From an uncultured Lachnobacterium sp. (GTDB taxonomy: Bacteria > Bacillota > Clostridia > Lachnospirales > Lachnospiraceae), in the NCBI GenBank assembly GCA_900552085.1, contig URYB01000069.1, forward strand, positions 1-10,540: 10,540 nt of DNA, in the 5' to 3' direction. The position numbers and the translations under genes are program-made. Below the pieces are notes generated by a model. It searched no databases and had not been told where the DNA came from. It saw nothing but the letters and a program-made list of their open reading frames with translations. Shown here piece after piece: positions 1 through 6,486 of the stretch. Within the stretch, counting starts at the first letter, position 1. Each line of letters opens with the position of its first letter.

Positions 1-3
1 TCA

Positions 4-135
4 GCAAATGGGCTGACGCTACATGTCAAGTTTTCATAGAAAACTTGACACTATCGTTTGAACATCAGCCCATGCGTAATTTGCCTCCGGCAAACGGACT
101 GATGCTACAGGTAATGTTTTCATAGAAAACATTAC
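4..135. repeat. Tandem covarying hairpin repeat (intergenic)
   Basis: Two copies of one unit lie at about 4-50 and 90-135. Each runs GCAAA-y-GG-r-CTGA-y-GCTACA and then a perfect hairpin around an ATA loop. Hairpin 1 is 24-35 paired with 39-50 (12 bp). Hairpin 2 is 111-121 paired with 125-135 (11 bp). The inner TTTTC/GAAAA is identical, but the outer stem bases differ on both sides in a compensating way. Between the copies, 65-73 is complementary to 8-16, so copy 1 can close into a larger stem, and 80-85/89-94 form another small hairpin (TTTGCC/GGCAAA). The element begins 4 bases past the map stop codon. Neither hairpin is followed by a clear U-run on the map strand, so it is not a textbook terminator. 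It may be an intergenic repeat family, a structured RNA or a 3'-end protecting element. Confidence 0.7.
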
Positions 136-139
136 ACAA

Positions 140-1015
140 TTACCAACTAAGTACTTCGGCTCCGTCTTCTGTTACGAGAACCATAATCTCCCACTGTGCA
201 GATGGCTTTCCATCTTCCGTATATACTTCCCAATCGTTTTCTTCATCTATGTAGATAGCAGCGCCACCCATATTTACCATCGGCTCAATCGTAAAGATCA
301 TTCCCGGAACGAGAAGCATCTCGGTTCCACGCTTGGAATTATATCCAACCCATGGCTCCTCATGGAATTCAAGCCCAACGCCATGACCGCCAATCTCACG
401 AACAACGGTATATCCATTTGCAAATGCATGATCGTGCACCGCCTGTCCCATATCTCCCAAAAAGCCCCATGGCTTAACTTCTTTGAGTCCAAGCTCCACG
501 CATTCCCTGGTAACTTCTACAAGACGCTTTTTCTCCGGACTCACCTCGCCGATACAGAACATACGGGAAGAGTCTGAAAAATATCCATTTAAAATGGTGG
601 AACAGTCCACGTTAATGATATCTCCTTCTTTGAGAATGACATCTTCCGAAGGGAAACCATGACATACCTGCTCATTTACCGAAGTACATACACTGTATGG
701 ATAACCTTCGTAGTTGAGCGGTGCCGGAATACCTCCCATGCTTGTTGTCATATCATAAACAATCTTGTCAATTTCCGCTGTATTCATGCCTGCATGAATA
801 TTCTTCTCAATGTAATCAAGTACGGCCACATTAATCTTGGCACTCTCCTTGATTCCTGCAATCTGGTCTGGTGTCTTGATCAGATCTCTTGTCGGAACAC
901 GATGTCCCAACTGTGCAAAATGCGCAATCTTATCATCGAAAGCCGCATGACACACTTTGTACTTCTTACCACTTCCACACCAACATGGATCATTTCTACC
1001 AATTTTTGCTGACAT
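140..1015 (-). CDS. map: Methionine aminopeptidase type I with N-terminal SEC-C zinc motif
   Basis: This cytosolic metalloenzyme removes the initiator methionine from new proteins. All expected metal and active-site residues of type I MAPs are present in the 291 aa: H119 (VCHGFP), D137 (NVDC), D148 (FSDSS), H211 (GGHGVG), H218, E244 (TIEPMV) and E276 (QWEIMVL). Residues 5-23 form a SEC-C motif with C11, C13, C22 and H23, which probably binds zinc and may contact the ribosome or SecA-type partners; that role is inferred from the family. The gene is last in the nlpC/SurA-like run, 21 bases after the preceding stop, with only a weak purine-rich ribosome site. Many Firmicutes have another map copy in the ribosomal protein cluster, so this SEC-C form may be a second paralogue; that cannot be tested here. 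Confidence 0.95.
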   Translation of the reverse strand: MSAKIGRNDPCWCGSGKKYKVCHAAFDDKIAHFAQLGHRVPTRDLIKTPDQIAGIKESAKINVAVLDYIEKNIHAGMNTAEIDKIVYDMTTSMGGIPAPLNYEGYPYSVCTSVNEQVCHGFPSEDVILKEGDIINVDCSTILNGYFSDSSRMFCIGEVSPEKKRLVEVTRECVELGLKEVKPWGFLGDMGQAVHDHAFANGYTVVREIGGHGVGLEFHEEPWVGYNSKRGTEMLLVPGMIFTIEPMVNMGGAAIYIDEENDWEVYTEDGKPSAQWEIMVLVTEDGAEVLSW

Positions 1016-1036
1016 AATTCTTTTCTTCTTTCCTAT

Positions 1037-1735
1037 TTAATTTTCTTCCTGATAATCCAGGGTGATTGTGCCAAAGCTTACCCGCTTCCACACTTTTTCA
1101 TTAATTTTATATTTTTGTTTCTCAAGAAGCTGCTTGTATGCCTCTTCCGAGAAATTGTAATCATCCTTTTCACCATTTTGAAGAGCAGCGTAGATTTCCT
1201 GATATTTCTGTGCCAATGCAATCTTATGCATTGTCTCTGCAATATCTTTTTCCGATACGTCAATGCGAACATCTTTGTCTGCATCTACCATATCTCCCCA
1301 GAAATCCTGTTCCGTCATACGATACGATTTTTCCTCTTCGTCAGTCAGTTCGATGCCTTCTTCCATCGCCATCTGATAAAAAAGCTCATCATGAATCGCC
1401 ATCTGTATTGCGGCATTGCGCGCTGCCACTCTGACGTAAGTACCATTCAACCGGGTATTCCAGTAATGTTTCGGATCCTCCTCGTCATATTCAATCGCCT
1501 GCTTCGCCACTTCCGCCTCTTCATAAGTCACATAAAATGCCATATCCCGGAGTGTCAGAGATGTTCCATTTACTTCGGCAGCTGTCTTTTCCAACGACGC
1601 TTTATAATCGATAGGATCTAACTGGCGGTTTTTCCATCGGGTAAAAAGGCCCAAAGCAACAACCAGTACACATAATATTATTGTTATGATCCATCGTTTA
1701 CCGACGCTTTTTCTTCGTTTCTCCATGACATCCAT
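1037..1735 (-). CDS. Membrane-anchored SurA-N-like protein, no PPIase domain
   Basis: This is a 232-aa protein with a short basic N-terminus (MDVMEKRRKSVGKRW), one hydrophobic segment at about residues 14-31 and an extracytoplasmic acidic helical region. The stretch starting EVNGTSLTLRDMAFYV resembles the N-terminal domain of SurA/PrsA-type foldases (a VNG-xx-T/L start followed by helices ending in a TDEEE turn). No parvulin peptidyl-prolyl isomerase domain follows. I infer a chaperone-like or adaptor role at the outer membrane face. The reading frame is open upstream to 1831, but that extension overlaps the end of nlpC and encodes a Cys/His-rich stretch with no family resemblance. The ATG at 1735 lies 2 bases after the nlpC stop, before the basic/TM start, and is preferred; an ATG at 1726 is also possible. 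No strong ribosome site is visible, so translation is probably coupled to nlpC. Confidence 0.7.
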   Translation of the reverse strand: MDVMEKRRKSVGKRWIITIILCVLVVALGLFTRWKNRQLDPIDYKASLEKTAAEVNGTSLTLRDMAFYVTYEEAEVAKQAIEYDEEDPKHYWNTRLNGTYVRVAARNAAIQMAIHDELFYQMAMEEGIELTDEEEKSYRMTEQDFWGDMVDADKDVRIDVSEKDIAETMHKIALAQKYQEIYAALQNGEKDDYNFSEEAYKQLLEKQKYKINEKVWKRVSFGTITLDYQEEN

Positions 1736-1737
1736 AA

Positions 1738-2970
1738 TTATACCAGTCGACGGATGGCTGTAATGGTATGGCAGTTTACAGGTCTTGTGTTTGTAATTCC
1801 GGCACGTGTAGACTGTGCCTCTACAATACATCCGTTTCCAATATAGATAGCTACATGTCCCGGATACACCACAACATCTCCGGCCTGAATATTCTGATAA
1901 GCCACCGGCTGTCCCACACTCTTAAACGCCTGGGAATAACGTGGGGTGCTGATTCCAAAATGTGCATATACCAGATGTACGAAACCAGAGCAGTCCACAC
2001 CATTTGTAAGGCTGTTTCCACCCCATACATATGGATTTCCCACGAACTGCTGTGCATAAGCTACAACTGCTGCACCGCTTACGCTGGTAGCATTGGATGG
2101 ATTATAAGAAGAATCCTGCAGGTAGGAATCGGAACCCATACCACCACTTGCTCCGGAACCACCTCCATCATAAGTAGCTGCATTCTGTCTTGCTGCAGCT
2201 GCTTCCTGCTGACGAATGATTTCATTCTGTTCCTTAATTGTCTTCTGATAATCCTTTGCCTGCTCCTGTGCTGCTGCAAGCTGCTGTGCGTATTGATCTT
2301 TCTTCTTTTCCAGTTTTGCAAGAAGTGTATTCAGTTCTCCCTGCTGCTTCTCATATTCATCCTGTAAAGCCAGAAGATTGTTCATATCTTCTGCAAGCTG
2401 TACCGTCCAGTCCTCTACTTCCTTAACTGCAGCCTGATACTGATCCATCAGCTGTCTGTCTGACTGATAGAGATCACTGACATATTCAATACGATTAAGC
2501 ATGTCTGCCAGCCCATCAGATTCAATGATTGCTGTCCACAGGGAATTATCTGTACTGTTCTCGTACTTATACTGAATACGAAGCTTCATCGCCTTGTATT
2601 CTTCCTCTTCCTTATCCTGCGCATCTACCAGTTCCTGATTTGCCTGTTCAACCTCTGCCTGCTTGTCCTTAATGTTCTGCTTTAAAGTCTCCTGCTTTGA
2701 CATAAGGCTCTTCAGATCCTTGGAAGCCTGTGCGATGTCACTCTTGACATCTGCCTGACTATCCTTGATATCATCAATCTTGTCATTGGTGTCACTCAAA
2801 TTCTTCTTTGCCTCATCACGCTTCTGTTTTGCAGTCTTTGCATAGGTGTCTGTCGGTGAAACGCTGACAGCACCAGCTGCTAAAGATGCCGCAAGGGCAA
2901 ATACTAATACTGCTGAGTAAATGCGGTTATGTATCTTTCTTGTTTTTCTACTGTTTTTATTGAAATGCAT
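1738..2970 (-). CDS. Secreted coiled-coil NlpC/P60 peptidoglycan hydrolase (PcsB/CwlO-like)
   Basis: This 410-aa protein probably cleaves peptide bonds in peptidoglycan stems during growth or division. A basic N-terminus and hydrophobic core (about residues 19-36) form a signal peptide, with likely cleavage near TYAKT (about 44). Residues 46-260 are heptad-rich coiled coil. A segment around 143-185 (WTAIIESDGLADMLNRIEY) resembles the coiled-coil domains of PcsB and CwlO, which are controlled by FtsEX in other Firmicutes; that link is inferred. A Gly/Ser/Asn linker (268-295) leads to the NlpC/P60 domain at about 298-410. Its catalytic Cys is C327 (VDCSGFVH) and its His is H372 (PGHVAIYIG). The third polar position, 12 residues later, is E384 rather than the usual His/Asn/Gln by my reading. 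The start is set by AGGAGG at 2977-2982, six bases upstream. It is the first gene of a run with the SurA-N-like gene and map. Confidence 0.92.
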   Translation of the reverse strand: MHFNKNSRKTRKIHNRIYSAVLVFALAASLAAGAVSVSPTDTYAKTAKQKRDEAKKNLSDTNDKIDDIKDSQADVKSDIAQASKDLKSLMSKQETLKQNIKDKQAEVEQANQELVDAQDKEEEEYKAMKLRIQYKYENSTDNSLWTAIIESDGLADMLNRIEYVSDLYQSDRQLMDQYQAAVKEVEDWTVQLAEDMNNLLALQDEYEKQQGELNTLLAKLEKKKDQYAQQLAAAQEQAKDYQKTIKEQNEIIRQQEAAAARQNAATYDGGGSGASGGMGSDSYLQDSSYNPSNATSVSGAAVVAYAQQFVGNPYVWGGNSLTNGVDCSGFVHLVYAHFGISTPRYSQAFKSVGQPVAYQNIQAGDVVVYPGHVAIYIGNGCIVEAQSTRAGITNTRPVNCHTITAIRRLV

Positions 2971-2976
2971 AGAATG

Positions 2977-2982
2977 CCTCCT
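2977..2982 (-). promoter_or_regulatory. Ribosome binding site of nlpC/P60 gene
   Basis: On the minus strand this reads AGGAGG, six bases before the ATG at 2970. It fixes the start. Confidence 0.85.
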
Positions 2983-3001
2983 AACTTTAATCGCTATTTC
3001 T

Positions 3002-3016
3002 ATTTTGTCACAAAAT
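3002..3016. promoter_or_regulatory. 15-bp perfect inverted repeat in nlpC leader, possible operator
   Basis: The sequence ATTTTGT-C-ACAAAAT is a perfect palindrome with 7-bp arms, 32 bases before the nlpC start and just downstream of the candidate promoter. It could bind a dimeric regulator or be a chance AT-rich palindrome. It does not match a WalR-type direct repeat. Confidence 0.35.
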
Positions 3017-3045
3017 GCATTTTTTTTCTACTGTTTTTCGCACCT

Positions 3046-3072
3046 TTTATACTTTTTTAAATATTTTCTCAA
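3046..3072 (-). promoter_or_regulatory. Candidate sigma-A promoter for nlpC
   Basis: On the minus strand TTGAGA (3067-3072) is followed after 15 bases by TATAAA (3046-3051). The hexamers are good but the spacer is short for sigma A. The region is very AT-rich, so chance matches are likely. It lies about 75 bases upstream of the nlpC start. Confidence 0.35.
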
Positions 3073-3084
3073 GAAGAGTGGTTT

Positions 3085-3170
3085 GCAGCTTATGGCTTTT
3101 CGTTTTTCCATGCTTTCAACGGCCGAAGATGGACAACCGTTGAAAGCATGGAGTAACAAAAAGAAGCTGC
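3085..3170. repeat. Long imperfect palindrome (86 bp) between CD225-like gene and nlpC
   Basis: The core is a perfect 15-bp inverted repeat, 3108-3122 (CCATGCTTTCAACGG) with 3137-3151, around a 14-base loop. The pairing continues outward: 3096-3107 pairs mostly with 3152-3163, and after a 4-base bulge GCAGCTT (3085-3091) pairs with AAGCTGC (3164-3170). About 30 or more pairs form in total. No U-run follows the stem on either strand, which argues against a simple terminator. A small non-coding palindromic mobile repeat, an RNA processing site or a structured leader for nlpC are all possible. Confidence 0.7.
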
Positions 3171-3177
3171 TCACGAA

Positions 3178-3204
3178 CGGAGAATCATATGATGTAATTC
3201 TCCG
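3178..3204. repeat. Hairpin downstream of CD225-like gene
   Basis: CGGAGAAT (3178-3185) pairs perfectly with ATTCTCCG (3197-3204) around an 11-base loop, about 20 bases past the stop codon of the CD225-like gene. The location suits a transcript 3' end, but no U-run follows, so it may only stabilise the end or act with the adjacent long palindrome. Confidence 0.45.
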
Positions 3205-3223
3205 GTGTGATACAGCCCCTCAT

Positions 3224-4441
3224 TTATTTTGTCTCTTCTTCATTTACAATCCAGACTTCATCCAGCTTTCCATCCAAAAAGTCCATTTCAATTCTTGTTC
3301 CGGTATCCTCCGCATATCCCCACTGCATATAAACACGTTTGTCATACTCACCTTTACTCATATAATCGCTGCCAAGGACATCAATCACATCTTCCATGGT
3401 AGATTCTCCCATTCGCAATCCACCGACAAATGTGATATCTGCGCCCCCGTAGTTGTTAATTACAATAATCTGTATAACACCGTCTTTTGCCTTGATTTTT
3501 TTGTCTGTATTATTAGTAATAAACACTGTTCCCTGGTACTGGTCCTCCATGGTATAGTATGGAAATGCACTGTCATTATGCGGTTCAATACTTTCCTTTA
3601 GTGCATTTTCTTTTAACTCAAACCCTATCTTCTGAAATTCTTTTACAGAAAGCGGTACCGATATTTTTTTACTTCCAATTGTGAATACATTAAAGTTTTC
3701 CGGCTTACTGCTGATTTTTCCGGTATATTCATAACTGTCATTTCCTTCGTCATTCACCTGTGAACTTGCTTCTTCATACACATCCGGATCTTCTGTAGTG
3801 TCCGTATAAGTATAGTCCTGATGCGAATTGAAAAGGTCTTTCAGTTCATCACTTGCACTATATTCCTTATACAGCCATACCCCTGCCACAACCAGAATTG
3901 CAATCCAGATAACGATAATAATTCCTGCAATCCAAAGCAGTATTCCCGAAGTTTTTGCCTTTCTTTTATAGGTGTCCCAATCTCCCTGTGTATATGCCAC
4001 ATTCTGTTGAAATGCAAACACAATAGCTATAATACTCAGGATTGTGGCTATATAAACCGGTGCCATGCCAAAGCCAACAAGAAAAGATTCCACAATCAAA
4101 ATAATGCCCCAGGCAAGCCTTGATGCAAATTTGTTTTTCAGTGGACGTCCTTTCTTATCCAACGGCGGTGTGATATTATTTGCCATCCCCTGCGCGCCGG
4201 ATATATATGTATTTTGTCCATATATGCCTGTGCCATAATTCTGTGTGTCACGATCCTGGCTTTCATATTCCTGCCCTTTGGATTCTACATCTGCATAGTC
4301 ATCATAATTGCTGGTGCTTTCATAATAAGTTCCATTTAAATTGTATCCCCTGGATGTACTATTGTTCCGTGATGGAAATCCATATTGCGCATCCGGATCA
4401 TATGGTTTCTTTTCAAATTCATTCTCGTGATTGTTTACCAT
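3224..4441 (-). CDS. CD225-like multi-span membrane protein with extracytoplasmic C-terminal domain
   Basis: The function of this 405-aa protein is unknown. Residues 1-105 are hydrophilic and Tyr/Asn/Asp/Ser-rich, probably a disordered cytoplasmic tail. Hydrophobic segments lie at about 109-125, 127-145 and 166-191. The stretch 131-187 (with QGDWDTYKRKAKTSG between helices) resembles the CD225/dispanin pattern, in which a short GD-containing loop separates two helices. After an acidic linker (195-240), the C-terminal half contains a beta-rich region (about 245-340). It ends with GESTMEDVIDVLGSDY and FLDGKLDEVWI, a pattern like small lipoprotein/BamE-type folds. These two family readings are inferred from motif shape only. 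The start is supported by AAGGAG at 4447-4452, five bases upstream of ATG. It lies 61 bases after sipL on the same strand and may be cotranscribed; no convincing promoter of its own is visible. Confidence 0.8.
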   Translation of the reverse strand: MVNNHENEFEKKPYDPDAQYGFPSRNNSTSRGYNLNGTYYESTSNYDDYADVESKGQEYESQDRDTQNYGTGIYGQNTYISGAQGMANNITPPLDKKGRPLKNKFASRLAWGIILIVESFLVGFGMAPVYIATILSIIAIVFAFQQNVAYTQGDWDTYKRKAKTSGILLWIAGIIIVIWIAILVVAGVWLYKEYSASDELKDLFNSHQDYTYTDTTEDPDVYEEASSQVNDEGNDSYEYTGKISSKPENFNVFTIGSKKISVPLSVKEFQKIGFELKENALKESIEPHNDSAFPYYTMEDQYQGTVFITNNTDKKIKAKDGVIQIIVINNYGGADITFVGGLRMGESTMEDVIDVLGSDYMSKGEYDKRVYMQWGYAEDTGTRIEMDFLDGKLDEVWIVNEEETK

Positions 4442-4502
4442 AACCTCTCCTTTGTTCTTTATCTTCCCTCAAAGCTTTTGACAACCTATGAAAATACTAA
4501 CA

Positions 4503-6065
4503 TCAGCCAACACTTTTGACAATAATGATTTTATCTCCGGCTTTGACATTCGCTGTCTTTAAACCATTTGTGACAAGAATCCCCTCCTCTGTCGTATGAT
4601 ACCTTCTGGCAATATCCCACAAACTTTCCTGTGGCTGTACAATATACCCAGTGATTCCCGGCTGTCGCTGAAGCTGCTCCATATCAAGTTCATTTTCCCG
4701 GACATCTACGATTTTGTCTGTGTAATCTTCTTCGAGTACCAGTGCCGTAATGGATAAAGCAGCCTTGATTTCATAACGCTCATTATCCAGCAGGTTTACC
4801 TGCAGCTGATCCATTCCCGGTTCCAGTTCATAGCGGATATTACGATTGTCCTTACGCAGTCCCGGTACATCAATAACCTGTGTAAATGGAATCTGCTCAA
4901 AAGCACGGGCAAGTGGTGAACTGTCATCCACCGTTGCATATAAAATGTATACGCTCAGCACTCCCTCGACTTTCAGTCCATTGTCGATTACCTCCACAGA
5001 ATCAATATCTGCGGTTCCCTCATAGGAACAAAGCTGCAGAATTTTTTCCTGCCCTTCATCAAGTTTCATCTGCTGGGACACGCGCAGTTTTGCCTCGTTC
5101 TTGATCACGAGTTTTGTAATCTTCAGCATCTCTTTTTCCGGTGTCAGATGTTTGCTTAACGCGTATATGTCCGAAAGGATCGTCTCCTCCTTTTCCTCCC
5201 ATACTTTCAGGCTGACATCAAACACCATATCCAAATGCAGACTGCGCATTTCTCCATCATAGTCTGCCGCAGCCTCCAACTCAATATCTGCCGGTGTGAT
5301 CACGATCCAGTACAGTGATTGTGAATCTGCTCCCTCACAATCCATCGTTCCAGAAAAAGGCACCATGGCATCATACCACTCCAACTGTCCTTCCAGACTG
5401 CTATACAGCACATTCAGATGTGCCATGCCCTGTACCTGCACACGGTCATTGGACATAGATACCTCTTTATTCTGAATATCTGCATTGTAATAAAGAATTC
5501 TTCCGATATTCGGACTGGCTGCCGGAAGATTCATTTCATTATGTGTGCGCAAGATGTCCTTTTTTGATGTAACAAGAAGCAACATCTGCCTTGTTTCCTG
5601 TTTCTGCTGAATATCTTCTTCCCCTTCTGCCCCGCTGACCAGTTCCTCCTCCCTCATCTGTTCCGATACCGCAGTAATTCCTACAACCGCACGAACAGCG
5701 AGCTTTCTCGAATTAATTGCTGTGATGGATAAGTCCTCCAGCTTTCCACTTAGCTTGACCGTATCCAATTCTTCAAGTTCATCCATCATGATCTTTTCGC
5801 CAAAATCAATGGTGTCTGAAAGCGTTTCTACTTTTCCTGCATTTCCATCACTGCGGTACAGTACTGTAAATTTTAATTTGCCAGTCACCCACACTGTTTG
5901 ATTATTTACCTTAGATTCTTCAAAAACAATGCTGCCTTTGGTATGTATAATTTTAATAATATCCGGCTTACTGTCTTTTACGATACAGTCATCATCCAGT
6001 GTCATCTGAGTAAAGGCTTTGCCTTTTTGTATATTCTGTTTTAAAATCTGCTTCTTTAACTCCAA
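4503..6065 (-). CDS. sipL: SipL-like spore coat morphogenetic protein (SPOCS repeats plus LysM)
   Basis: In Clostridioides, SipL binds SpoIVA and helps attach the coat around the forespore. This 520-aa product has the same architecture. It has three beta-rich SPOCS (DUF3794) repeats at about 20-135, 180-290 and 325-445, each with a VxGxLxxxVLY-type strand (VTGKLKFTVLY, VQGMAHLNVLY, VEGVLSVYILY). A C-terminal LysM follows at about 472-518 (GYIVQPQESLWDIARRYHT, ending DKIIIV). The N-terminal DDDCIVKDSKPDIIKI matches the family's start region, so the upstream TTG at 6065 is preferred to the Met at residue 21. The likely ribosome site is the GAGG of the hairpin arm at 6072-6079. The gene follows veg across a terminator-like hairpin, and no clear sporulation-sigma promoter was recognised. 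Assigning the symbol assumes orthology with the Clostridioides gene. Confidence 0.88.
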   Translation of the reverse strand: MELKKQILKQNIQKGKAFTQMTLDDDCIVKDSKPDIIKIIHTKGSIVFEESKVNNQTVWVTGKLKFTVLYRSDGNAGKVETLSDTIDFGEKIMMDELEELDTVKLSGKLEDLSITAINSRKLAVRAVVGITAVSEQMREEELVSGAEGEEDIQQKQETRQMLLLVTSKKDILRTHNEMNLPAASPNIGRILYYNADIQNKEVSMSNDRVQVQGMAHLNVLYSSLEGQLEWYDAMVPFSGTMDCEGADSQSLYWIVITPADIELEAAADYDGEMRSLHLDMVFDVSLKVWEEKEETILSDIYALSKHLTPEKEMLKITKLVIKNEAKLRVSQQMKLDEGQEKILQLCSYEGTADIDSVEVIDNGLKVEGVLSVYILYATVDDSSPLARAFEQIPFTQVIDVPGLRKDNRNIRYELEPGMDQLQVNLLDNERYEIKAALSITALVLEEDYTDKIVDVRENELDMEQLQRQPGITGYIVQPQESLWDIARRYHTTEEGILVTNGLKTANVKAGDKIIIVKSVG

Positions 6066-6119
6066 AAAAAATCCCTCTCTTCGAACTTCGTATAGAAATA
6101 CTTATTCGAAAGAGAGGGA
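6064..6119 (-). terminator. Terminator-like hairpin between veg and sipL, overlapping the sipL start
   Basis: On the minus strand the arm TCCCTCTCTTTCGAA (6105-6119) pairs with TTCGAAGAGAGGGA (6072-6085), with one bulged base and a 19-base loop. Eight T residues follow (6064-6071). This is a strong intrinsic terminator for veg. The last two T residues are also the first two bases of the sipL TTG codon, and the 3' arm carries the best sipL ribosome site. Confidence 0.85.
6072..6079 (-). promoter_or_regulatory. Putative sipL ribosome binding site inside the terminator stem
   Basis: The minus strand reads GAGAGGGA here. Its GAGG ends 8 bases before the TTG at 6065, a normal spacing, and no other Shine-Dalgarno match is nearby. 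In read-through RNA it would be paired with 6112-6119, so translation should be low unless the hairpin is opened or the transcript starts inside it. Confidence 0.6.
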
Positions 6120-6134
6120 AAATATTCCAGTAAA

Positions 6135-6374
6135 TTAACAGAGTTTCATACGAATATCCTTCGTAATGATGTCTGTGTAACTGAATGATAATAACTGAGG
6201 AGCATTGTCTTGCTCGTCATCTACAAGTATTGTAAACACACTTGGGTATGCTTCCTGAATCACGCCCTCCTGGATGTCAACTTTGTTGCGGCCGCGATCC
6301 AACTGAATCTTTACTCTGTTACCACACTGCTGATGAACGGATGCCCGAACTTTGCTGATTTGTGCCTGTTCCAT
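6135..6374 (-). CDS. veg: Veg family protein
   Basis: This is a 79-aa small soluble protein of the Veg family (DUF1021), recognised from its size and the pattern NRVKIQLDRGRNKVDIQEGVI followed by YPSVFTI and a SFSYTDIIT end. In Bacillus subtilis, Veg is highly expressed and has been linked to biofilm matrix gene expression; its molecular activity is poorly defined. The family forms a small beta-barrel-like fold with basic residues, so nucleic-acid binding is plausible but inferred. The start is supported by AGGAGG at 6380-6385, five bases before ATG. A good sigma-A promoter lies at 6433-6461 and a terminator at 6064-6119, so veg is probably made mostly as its own short transcript. Confidence 0.92.
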   Translation of the reverse strand: MEQAQISKVRASVHQQCGNRVKIQLDRGRNKVDIQEGVIQEAYPSVFTILVDDEQDNAPQLLSFSYTDIITKDIRMKLC

Positions 6375-6398
6375 ATTTGCCTCCTCTATTTTGAGCTA

Positions 6399-6414
6399 AT
6401 TATTCTAGAATAAT
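6399..6414. promoter_or_regulatory. 16-bp perfect palindrome in veg leader
   Basis: The sequence ATTATTCTAGAATAAT is a perfect palindrome centred on CTAG. It lies between the predicted veg transcription start and its ribosome site. It could be an operator bound by a dimer; as RNA it would make only a weak, loopless hairpin. Confidence 0.45.
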
Positions 6415-6432
6415 ACAACATCTAGTAGCTTT

Positions 6433-6461
6433 AGTATAGCAGAGTGATAAACTTCTTACAA
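6433..6461 (-). promoter_or_regulatory. Sigma-A promoter of veg
   Basis: On the minus strand TTGTAA (6456-6461), a 17-base spacer and TATACT (6433-6438) form a strong promoter. Transcription would start near 6426, giving a leader of about 50 bases. This fits the high expression known for veg in Bacillus. Confidence 0.8.
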
Positions 6462-6486
6462 TAGTAAATAAGTACTTGTTGTATGT

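Noticed and set aside
1..139. CRISPR-like repeat
   Set aside because: Only two units occur, with hairpin variation inside the unit and no unique spacers of regular length.
1115..1621. 168-codon plus-strand ORF opposite the SurA-N-like gene
   Set aside because: It is a shadow of the minus-strand gene, with hydrophobic low-information content and no ribosome site.
1736..1831. Upstream extension of the SurA-N-like gene to an ATG at 1831
   Set aside because: The extra 32 residues overlap nlpC in another frame, are Cys/His/Tyr-rich, and precede what looks like the true basic N-terminus and TM segment.
2921..3601. 226-codon plus-strand ORF crossing the intergenic palindrome
   Set aside because: It overlaps two minus-strand genes and the hairpins, has no domain pattern, and is compositionally Phe/Leu-rich as expected of an antisense of AT-rich DNA.
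4455..4482. TTGTCA with TAAAGA 17 bases downstream, before the CD225-like gene
   Set aside because: The implied transcript would start at about the ribosome binding site, leaving almost no leader, so it is an unlikely promoter.
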